From an uncultured Bdellovibrionales bacterium (GTDB lineage: Bacteria; Bdellovibrionota; Bdellovibrionia; Bdellovibrionales; JAMPXM01), in the NCBI GenBank assembly GCA_937927435.1, contig CALBDW010000103.1, forward strand, positions 1 through 29,937: DNA of 29,937 nucleotides. Direction: 5' to 3'. Numbering within the stretch: the stretch's first letter is position 1; every line of letters begins with the position of its first letter. The position numbers and the translations under genes were made by a program. The notes beneath the pieces are model-generated. The model did no database searches and was not told the DNA's origin. It saw only the letters and a list, made by a program, of their open reading frames with translations. Positions 24,437 through 29,937 of the stretch are shown piece after piece.

Positions 24437-25756
24437 ATGCCGGGAAAAACGAAAAAAGTCATCATCGTAGGCGGCGGCTTCGGTGGTTTAAACGCGGCCA
24501 AGCGTTTGGGACGAAAAGGCCGCTCCCTCGACATCACCCTCATCGACAAGCACAATTACCATAATTTCCAACCTCTCCTTTACCAGGTGGCGACGGGCGG
24601 CCTGAACGCGGGCGAAATCGCCGTCCCGTTGCGCACGGAATTCGCCAAATATCCGAACGTGAACGTTTTGCTCGGCGAAGTCACTGGCGTGAATCTCGAG
24701 AAAAGACTCGTTTACTCCGACGCCGGTGTCTTTCACTACGACTATCTCATTCTCGCCTGTGGCGCCCAGCACAGCTACTTCGGGAATGAAAACTGGGAAC
24801 CATTCGCGCCCGGACTCAAAACGCTCGAACAGGCGGCCGAGATCCGACGCCGCATTCTTTTGTCGTTCGAACTTGCGGAACGCGAAAAGGATCCGCAGAT
24901 GATCCGGCGTTATCTCACATTCGCCATCGTCGGCGGCGGCCCGACCGGCGTCGAACTCGCCGGAACCCTCGGCGAAATCATCCGCTACACCTTGAGCCGC
25001 GATTACCGCAACATCAGTCCTGAGCAAACAAAAATAGTTTTGATTGAGGCGGGGCCACGGATTCTGCCGAGCTTCAGCGAAAAGCTCGCCCAGCGCGCCA
25101 GGCACGATCTCGAGTATTTAGGCGTTTCGGTCTGGACCCACTCGCGCGTGACCGATATTTCGGCTTCGGGAATCACGATCAACGGCAACAAACGTCTCGA
25201 AGCGCACACGATCCTGTGGGCGGCCGGCGTGCTCCCATCGAAGATCAACCAAACTCTCGGCGTTCCACTTGACCGGGGCGGACGCGTGATCGTTGAGCCC
25301 GATCTCAGCATTCCCGGCCACCCCGAAGTCTTCGTCATCGGCGACCAGGCTCACGTTGAAGAGAACGGCCGTGTACTGCCTGGACTCGCTCCGGTCGCCA
25401 TGCAGGAAGGCCGTTTCGTCGCGCAAACCATCTTAAACGACCTAGCTGGCAAACCACGTGAGCCGTTCCACTGGATCGATAAAGGTCAAATGGCGACAAT
25501 CGGGCGGAGCCGCGCCATCGCCCAAACCGGAAGTTTCGAATTCGGCGGTATCTTGGCTTGGCTCACCTGGCTCACCGTTCACATTTATTACCTCGTGGGA
25601 TTCAAAAACCGGGTTCTCGTGCTGATCCAATGGTTTTGGTCCTATATAACGTTCCGCCGAGGCGCTCAGCTCATTCTCAATCGTGAATGGCAGTCCTTTA
25701 AGCCCCATCCCGTTTCGCCGCAAAAACATGATGAGAAAGAGGCTTTTCTGAGCTAA
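24437..25756 (+). CDS. ndh: Type II NADH dehydrogenase (NDH-2)
   Basis: Single-subunit, non-proton-pumping enzyme that passes electrons from NADH through FAD to quinone at the inner membrane. 439 residues. FAD-binding GGGFGG at residues 12-17 (KVIIVGGGFGGLNAAKRLG), the NDH-2 mark NYHNFQPLLYQVATGGL, the NAD-binding FAIVGGGPTGVELAGTLGE, the AAGVLPS block, and EVFVIGDQAHVEENGRVLPGLAPVAMQEGRFVA near the FAD. The end (ILAWLTWLTVHIYYLVGFKNRVLVLIQWFWSYITF) is hydrophobic and amphipathic, as expected for membrane anchoring. It belongs to the long-form NDH-2 group. The phosphatase gene starts 13 bp after the stop. No strong ribosome site. Confidence 0.93.
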   Translation: MPGKTKKVIIVGGGFGGLNAAKRLGRKGRSLDITLIDKHNYHNFQPLLYQVATGGLNAGEIAVPLRTEFAKYPNVNVLLGEVTGVNLEKRLVYSDAGVFHYDYLILACGAQHSYFGNENWEPFAPGLKTLEQAAEIRRRILLSFELAEREKDPQMIRRYLTFAIVGGGPTGVELAGTLGEIIRYTLSRDYRNISPEQTKIVLIEAGPRILPSFSEKLAQRARHDLEYLGVSVWTHSRVTDISASGITINGNKRLEAHTILWAAGVLPSKINQTLGVPLDRGGRVIVEPDLSIPGHPEVFVIGDQAHVEENGRVLPGLAPVAMQEGRFVAQTILNDLAGKPREPFHWIDKGQMATIGRSRAIAQTGSFEFGGILAWLTWLTVHIYYLVGFKNRVLVLIQWFWSYITFRRGAQLILNREWQSFKPHPVSPQKHDEKEAFLS

Positions 25757-25769
25757 GGTGAACGGCATT

Positions 25770-26432
25770 ATGCCGGATTTGAATAAACGCACCGTTAAGA
25801 TCGTTCTCTTTCTTGTTTGCTTTTGCTTGCTCGGAGCGTGGATCTATCGCATGTCGGTTTTCCGTCCAGCCAAAAACTTTCACGTTGTGGAAGAGAACAA
25901 GTTTTACCGTTCCGCCCAGCTTTCGGGGGACGAACTTGAAGAGGTCGTGAAACAATACGGCATCAAAACGGTCATAAATCTCCGCGGCAAACAAGAAGGA
26001 GAATGGTGGTACGACGATGAGGCGGCGACTCTCGCGCGCCTCGGCGTCAGGCACGAAAACATCGGCTTTTCGACCGAACACGTGCAGACACCGGAGAACT
26101 GGCGGCAGTTCCACGAAATCTTGGAAACGGCGGAACGCCCGATTCTCGTTCACTGCCGTTCCGGCGCCGACCGGACGAGCGAAGCCTCAGCCGTCTACGT
26201 TATGGACTATATGGGAAAGAGCCGCCAAGAGGCTTTGGAGCAGGTCTCCCTCAAATATCTTCACGTTTCGCTCTTTCATCCGGCTAAACGCTATTTCATT
26301 GAGAATTACGAAGGGAAAGAATGGGTCCTGAATTCCTACGACCCGTGCTCTCCGAAATTCCGCAAATACGCGACCGGATGGCTCAAGTGCCCGCCCGAGG
26401 AAAAAGCCACCCCCGCTTCACAAGCGAATTGA
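25770..26432 (+). CDS. Membrane-anchored tyrosine/dual-specificity phosphatase-like protein
   Basis: 220 residues. One N-terminal membrane helix (about 9-27, KIVLFLVCFCLLGAWIYRM) puts the rest outside the cytoplasm. The catalytic part shows NKFYRSAQLSGDELEEVVKQYGIKTVINLRG, the start typical of the Siw14/DSP-like bacterial phosphatases, and the signature HCRSGADRTSE with Cys129 and Arg135 (HCx5R). An Asp for general acid catalysis is not obvious, though EGEWWYDDEAATL lies at a possible place. Substrate unknown: phosphotyrosine, inositol phosphate or another phosphoester. ATG 25770 follows AAGGTG by nine bases; a GTG at 25758 is less likely. Co-transcription with NDH-2 is suggested by the 13-bp gap. 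The stop directly abuts the convergent GT39 stop. Confidence 0.88.
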   Translation: MPDLNKRTVKIVLFLVCFCLLGAWIYRMSVFRPAKNFHVVEENKFYRSAQLSGDELEEVVKQYGIKTVINLRGKQEGEWWYDDEAATLARLGVRHENIGFSTEHVQTPENWRQFHEILETAERPILVHCRSGADRTSEASAVYVMDYMGKSRQEALEQVSLKYLHVSLFHPAKRYFIENYEGKEWVLNSYDPCSPKFRKYATGWLKCPPEEKATPASQAN

Positions 26433-28013
26433 CTACTCCGTTCGAAAACCGAGAAACCCGCGGCACAGCCAGAAATGGAACTTGCGGGCGGGTTCATCTC
26501 CCCGCATGACAGTCTCCGGCTCCAACTCTTCGCAGGATTCGAAGACCCCATCCCCTCGGGGATCACGTTCGTAGCGGTGGTCGGTAATGAAAATTGAACT
26601 CCGGCCAACGAGCGGACGCCACTCATCGGACGTCTGCCAGAATGAGTATTGATCTTGACCAGGGCTCACCCGCCACACTCTTTCTTGCGCGATGAAAGCG
26701 ATTTGCGCGACCAACTGGTAACGGGAACTCGACAAGAACGGCGCGGGCTCCCCGTTTTCGGCCAACTCTTTGCGAATCTCCTCAGCACGCGCCACCGCTC
26801 GATCCCAGCCGAAAAGATCGTTCGTTGGGTCGAACTTCGGGTCCCAAGGCGTTTCCGGCGCCACGACCCGCGCGATCTTCGGCAGAAGCGGCCAAACAGT
26901 TCCGATATAAAAGAGCAAATTGATCGGGACGAAAATCAGAAGAATGAGAGCGGCGACGATTCCGCGCGCCCAGCGTCGCACCGTTTGGGAAGCGAGTCCG
27001 AAACCCTCGCGAAAAAGTTCCGCAAATCCCAAGAACGTTAAAATATAAGCCGGCGCCGGCCAATGTGGCTTAAACTCCGCATACAAAGCTTGCGTAGCGA
27101 AAATTACGAAAGTCGGCGCGGAAAGCATGAAGAGAAAACGCCACCGGCGGTCCCTCCAGCGCAAAAGCGCGACGATCCATGTCGCCAAACAACCGATTAA
27201 AAGCGCGGGCCCGAGCGCGATCGCTTGGCTCGCCCAAAACTGCCCCCAGCGCGAAAAATTCGCGCCACCGCCACCGGTGTGCCGGTCGTGCAAGTGGAAC
27301 TTCAGGGTCGGCCATCCGAGTTCGATGTTCCACATCACGATGGGAAGCGAAAACGCCGCCGCAATCCCGAGGGCGGCAAGAAACTTTCCGGTCGCCAAAT
27401 CGCGCCGACGTTCACCGTCCAGAAGAAAAAGCAAAACGGCCGACGCTCCCAAAAGCACGATCGTGTATTTCGAAAGTAATCCGATGCCGAGCAAGGCTCC
27501 AGCTAAAATCCACGTCGAGTAACGATCATCGCTTTCACCGTAAATCCGCCAAAGCACGACGAGCAAAGCCATCCAAGCCGCACCCATGGGCGCGTCGGGC
27601 ACCATGAGAATTCCGCCGAGGCTGAAAATCGGAGCGAAAACATAAAAGAGCACGCCGATAAGAGCCGCTTGGCGGTTCAAGAGACGGCAGCCCAGAACCC
27701 AAATCAAATAGGCCGTCGCGGCATTACATAGAAGACCGAAAACACGCACGCCGAAGGGATTCTGGCCGAAGATCATCGTACCGACTTTGATCATCCAAGC
27801 CACCATGGCCGGGTGATCGTAATAGGAAAGCTGCAAACGACGAGACCACTCCCAGTAATAGGCTTCGTCGTCTCCCAAACCGAGAATGCCGCCGAGAAAG
27901 GCGCGCAAAAGAGTGAAAAGGGTGATGAGCACCAGAACGCGTTTTTCCCACTTGTTTTCGAATCGCATAACGAAGTCATCCGCCAAGGCTTTCAACTTGT
28001 CAAAGATTGCCAC
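26433..28013 (-). CDS. Family 39 membrane glycosyltransferase (ArnT/PMT-like)
   Basis: Polytopic inner-membrane enzyme that takes a sugar from a polyprenyl-phosphate carrier and transfers it to a protein or lipid. 526 residues with about ten to twelve predicted helices and a C-terminal periplasmic domain. The catalytic loop after the first helix is LGLGDDEAYYWEWSRRLQLSYYDHPAMVAWM (Asp48, Asp49, Glu50), the hallmark of GT39-type enzymes, and LMVPDAPMGAAWM carries a second acidic loop. Start is GTG 28013 (AAGG close upstream is imperfect); ATG 27968 is a less likely alternative. The gene is followed with no gap by the phosphatase gene on the other strand. Function in lipid A or protein glycosylation cannot be chosen. 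Confidence 0.88.
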   Translation of the reverse strand: MAIFDKLKALADDFVMRFENKWEKRVLVLITLFTLLRAFLGGILGLGDDEAYYWEWSRRLQLSYYDHPAMVAWMIKVGTMIFGQNPFGVRVFGLLCNAATAYLIWVLGCRLLNRQAALIGVLFYVFAPIFSLGGILMVPDAPMGAAWMALLVVLWRIYGESDDRYSTWILAGALLGIGLLSKYTIVLLGASAVLLFLLDGERRRDLATGKFLAALGIAAAFSLPIVMWNIELGWPTLKFHLHDRHTGGGGANFSRWGQFWASQAIALGPALLIGCLATWIVALLRWRDRRWRFLFMLSAPTFVIFATQALYAEFKPHWPAPAYILTFLGFAELFREGFGLASQTVRRWARGIVAALILLIFVPINLLFYIGTVWPLLPKIARVVAPETPWDPKFDPTNDLFGWDRAVARAEEIRKELAENGEPAPFLSSSRYQLVAQIAFIAQERVWRVSPGQDQYSFWQTSDEWRPLVGRSSIFITDHRYERDPRGDGVFESCEELEPETVMRGDEPARKFHFWLCRGFLGFRTE

Positions 28014-28043
28014 GCCTTACTTCGCTCCACGCGGGAAGAACGC

Positions 28044-28075
28044 AAAAAAAACGGGCTCCTTCGCGAGGAGCCCGT
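28044..28075 (-). terminator. Strong intrinsic terminator for the RRM protein gene
   Basis: ACGGGCTCCT (28051-28060) and AGGAGCCCGT (28066-28075) form a perfect 10-bp stem with a 5-base loop, followed on the minus strand by eight T (A 28044-28051 on plus). It ends the RNA-binding protein message 41 bp after its stop and lies upstream of the GT39 start. Confidence 0.92.
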
Positions 28076-28115
28076 ACCAGGATTCATGATCACTTACGGA
28101 AAGAGAATGGGGAGA

Positions 28116-28457
28116 TCACCAGCGATCGCCGCCATGACCGCGGTTTCCACGGCCTCCCCCAAATCCGCCACGACCGCCGCGACCGCCGAATCCGCGATTT
28201 TCACGAGGGGCTTGCGGACGTGCTTCCGAAACAATCATTGCACGACCTTCGAAGTCGGCACCGTTCAAGGCATTGATCGCGTTCTGGGCCGCGACTTCGT
28301 CCACCATCTCGACGAATCCGAACCCTTTGCTCCGACCGGTCTCCCTGTCGACGATGATTTTTGCCGATTCCACATCACCCAATGCGGCGAACTTCGCGTG
28401 AAGCATTTGTTCGGATGCCGAAAAGGGAAGGTTGCCGACATAAAGTTTCTTACCCAT
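28116..28457 (-). CDS. Glycine-rich RNA-binding protein, single RRM
   Basis: 113 residues: one RNA-recognition motif followed by a Gly/Arg tail. RNP2 is LYVGNL (5-10) and RNP1 KGFGFVEM (44-51), with the usual order (LPFSASEQMLHAKFAALGDVESAKIIVDRETGRSKGFGF...). From about residue 87 the tail is almost only Gly, Arg, Phe, Asn and His (GFGGRGGRGGFGGGRGNRG), an RGG-type single-strand RNA-binding segment. Bacterial RRM proteins of this kind are often cold-inducible RNA chaperones; that role is inferred. ATG 28457 follows TAGGAGTAAGTGA. It has its own terminator, so it is monocistronic. Confidence 0.93.
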   Translation of the reverse strand: MGKKLYVGNLPFSASEQMLHAKFAALGDVESAKIIVDRETGRSKGFGFVEMVDEVAAQNAINALNGADFEGRAMIVSEARPQAPRENRGFGGRGGRGGFGGGRGNRGHGGDRW

Positions 28458-28761
28458 TCACTTACTCCTAGGACCTATAAAGGACACATCTTGCAACATC
28501 CTCCTCCACATTGACCCTATGCCCGTTGTGGTGGGACGTTAAATACTTGCTTTCTCCGGTGTAACACACTTTCAGAAGCCAGCAGAAGCAATTTCAGCAT
28601 TTTCTCGCCCGGAATCCCAATCTGGGAGCGGGATTAAAGACCATAGGATGAGAAACGAAGGATTATACAGATACAGTTTACTTAGTTTTACTGAGGGATT
28701 TCGGCAGCTTATGACGTTTTCTAAGACGTCCGGCCGCCCCAAAGCGACCGGTGCCGAAAAG
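28458..28761. other. 304-bp non-coding region between the RRM gene and the esterase gene
   Basis: No credible gene on either strand. It should hold the promoter and leader of the RRM gene (minus strand); a TTTATAGG block about 20 bases before its ribosome site is a possible -10, but no convincing -35 is present. On the esterase side it holds a hairpin described separately. No conserved cold-shock box or riboswitch was recognised. Confidence 0.6.
28730..28751 (-). terminator. Hairpin after the esterase gene
   Basis: CCGGCCGC (28730-28737) and GCGACCGG (28744-28751) pair over eight bases (one G.T) across a 6-base loop, ten bases after the esterase stop on the minus strand. A second small stem GACGT/ACGTC (28713-28730 region) follows. 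There is no long T-run. Confidence 0.45.
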
Positions 28762-29466
28762 TCACGATAATTGCCGACGTAAATACGCGTTCAAATGGCT
28801 TATGACCAAAGGCGGAATTTCATGCCCGCCTTCAAATTTGATCAGTTGCCCTTTCCAACCTGAATCGATCAAAAAGCGCTGAAGTTTCTGCGCCATTGTA
28901 AAACCTAATACGGGGTCGTTGGTACCGTGGCTTTGAAAGAAAGGCATTCCTTTATGGCGTGGAGCCAAATTCTCCCACTCCGAACGATTGATAAGCGTCC
29001 CCGATAGAATCGCGAGTCCAGCGGGAGGTCGCTCCATTTGGGTCACCAAATCGATCGCCACCATGCTGCCTTGGCTGAACCCGCCCAAAATCAATTTTTC
29101 GGGGGGAACAGCGAGCGCATCGATGAATTCCGCGACCCGTCGCCGGGTGTCTTCAAGGCCTGGAGGCACACGCTCGCTCCAATCCACCGCCACACCCGTA
29201 ACGATCGAACGTTCCAGCTCCGCCAAGCTGATCGGAAACCACGCACGCCCTTCGAAATAACCTCCGACCTTCACGGTCATATGGCCGTTGGGGAAAACCC
29301 AATTCGTCCCCTCGGGAGCCTCGATCATCGCAGCCAGGCTCGCTAAATCCGTCATATCGGCGCCGAAGCCATGAAAGAGCACAATGGTCGGTCCATCTTC
29401 GGAACCTTCGATATAAAGCGACTCGAGAGAGGCGAATTCTTTACGGCGAGGTCTCAATGTCTTCAT
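28762..29466 (-). CDS. Carboxylesterase/phospholipase-type alpha/beta hydrolase
   Basis: Predicted cytoplasmic esterase of the phospholipase/carboxylesterase (YpfH/EstB-like) group. From ATG 29466 the protein has 234 residues, near the usual 210-230. Nucleophile elbow GFSQGS with Ser131, acid Asp184 in SHGTNDPVLGFTMAQKLQRFL, and His215 in FEGGHEIPP; the oxyanion region is VLFHGFGADMTDL. The GTNWVFPNG...GGRAWF-like section (TNWVFPNGHMTVKVGGYFEGRAWFPI) also fits the group. The frame is open to 29580, with an ATG at 29484; the shorter start fits the family, and ribosome sites are poor for all. Substrate unknown. It is divergent from pepN. Confidence 0.9.
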   Translation of the reverse strand: MKTLRPRRKEFASLESLYIEGSEDGPTIVLFHGFGADMTDLASLAAMIEAPEGTNWVFPNGHMTVKVGGYFEGRAWFPISLAELERSIVTGVAVDWSERVPPGLEDTRRRVAEFIDALAVPPEKLILGGFSQGSMVAIDLVTQMERPPAGLAILSGTLINRSEWENLAPRHKGMPFFQSHGTNDPVLGFTMAQKLQRFLIDSGWKGQLIKFEGGHEIPPLVISHLNAYLRRQLS

Positions 29467-29560
29467 GCGCGGGGAGCCTATCATCCTTTCCAACCCCGTC
29501 CAAGAGATTCCCTTGTTGTGTAATGATTCACATCGACGCGATCTGTAAGCCCTCGTGTCC

Positions 29561-29590
29561 TTGATCGCGATTTGCTCCATCGGCTATTGT
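29561..29590 (+). promoter_or_regulatory. Possible pepN promoter
   Basis: TTGATC (29561-29566) and TATTGT (29585-29590) at 18-base spacing, each matching four of six consensus bases. The start would fall near 29597, about 30 bases before the pepN ATG. Confidence 0.35.
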
Positions 29591-29626
29591 CAAAGGCCAC
29601 CGCCGCGGCATATCGAAAGGCAGACT

Positions 29627-29937
29627 ATGAAAGCAGAGACCAACCCGAAACCGATTTTTTTGAAGGACTATCGCCCACCGGAGTTTTTCATTTCCCAGGT
29701 CAAACTTCACTTCGATCTCCACGACGAGTTCACGATCGTGAAGTCGAAACTGTCATTCGAGCGGAATCCGGCGGTTGAACCGGCCGCCGCTCTGTCTTTA
29801 AACGGTGAAGGATTAAAGCCTTCGCGGGTCGCCCTCAACGGCCGTGAACTCGCCGTGAACGAGTACGAAGCGACCGATACGCATCTGATCATCCCGAACG
29901 TTCCGGACCGTTTCGAACTTGAAGTCGAAACCCGGCT
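29627..29937 (+). CDS. pepN: Aminopeptidase N (M1 family), N-terminal part only
   Basis: The first 103 codons of an M1 zinc aminopeptidase; the rest lies beyond the right edge. KPIFLKDYRPPEFFISQVKLHFDLHDEFTIVKSKLSFERNP and LSLNGEGLKPSRVALNGRELAVNEYEATDTHLIIPNVPDRFELEVET match the beta-saddle N-terminal domain of the E. coli PepN group (which begins ...YRHDYRAPDYQITDIDLTFDL and has ...LRLNGEDLKL...). The zinc site (HEXXH) is not in the window. No signal peptide, so it is cytoplasmic. ATG 29627 has GAAAGG seven bases ahead. Confidence 0.9.
   Translation, partial: MKAETNPKPIFLKDYRPPEFFISQVKLHFDLHDEFTIVKSKLSFERNPAVEPAAALSLNGEGLKPSRVALNGRELAVNEYEATDTHLIIPNVPDRFELEVETR

Noticed and set aside
1..29937. 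Mobile element, prophage, CRISPR array, toxin-antitoxin or known defence system
   Set aside because: No transposase, integrase, terminal repeats, regular spacers or nuclease/effector genes were found; gene content and base composition look uniform.

Overview
The window looks like ordinary chromosome of a Gram-negative, probably Bdellovibrionota-like (Oligoflexia/'delta'-type) bacterium. Evidence for Gram-negative: a FadL-type outer-membrane porin, a GT9 heptosyltransferase-like enzyme, several lipoproteins with clear lipoboxes, and an ImuA/ImuB/DnaE2 mutasome. The assignment to a predatory/deltaproteobacterial-like lineage is an inference from the gene mix (Cys-rich Ig-repeat lipoprotein, many cytosolic peptidases, Gly-rich RRM protein); no rRNA, tRNA, CRISPR array, transposase or phage gene was seen.

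Layout. 1-2203: start of a peptide-type ABC substrate-binding protein (minus, runs off the left edge), uracil-DNA glycosylase ung (minus) and, divergently, alkyladenine-type DNA glycosylase mpg (plus). 2204-3157: a small acidic protein with a faint HPF/RaiA-like C-terminal half. 3158-7315: one 1385-residue lipoprotein (minus) with about seven Ig-like repeats and a C-terminal FGE/C-type-lectin-like domain. 7316-7752: a 437-bp, repeat-rich divergent control region. 7753-14315: lexA-imuA-imuB-dnaE2, the SOS translesion mutagenesis cassette, with an 18-bp inverted repeat and a well-placed 46-codon membrane-peptide ORF between imuB and dnaE2. 14460-19395: a same-strand run of CDF transporter, EamA-type permease, M3 oligoendopeptidase and GT9 glycosyltransferase. 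19396-22148: minus-strand small lipoprotein + PlsC-type acyltransferase, and a FadL-family porin with a strong intrinsic terminator. 22273-26432: oligopeptidase B-like S9 peptidase, type II NADH dehydrogenase, membrane-anchored tyrosine/dual-specificity phosphatase. 26433-29466: minus-strand GT39 membrane glycosyltransferase, RRM RNA-binding protein, carboxylesterase. 29627-end: first part of aminopeptidase N (pepN).

How it fits together. The left half is rich in DNA repair: ung and mpg feed base-excision repair, while lexA-imuA-imuB-dnaE2 is the known DNA-damage-inducible error-prone synthesis unit. The right half is housekeeping: envelope (FadL, PlsC, GT9, GT39), peptide turnover (M3, S9, M1 peptidases and a peptide-binding protein) and respiration (NDH-2). 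I found no complete unknown defence or mobile system. The most unusual features are the lexA control region, the histone-H1-like tail on LexA, and the structured imuB-dnaE2 junction with its overprinted small membrane ORF.
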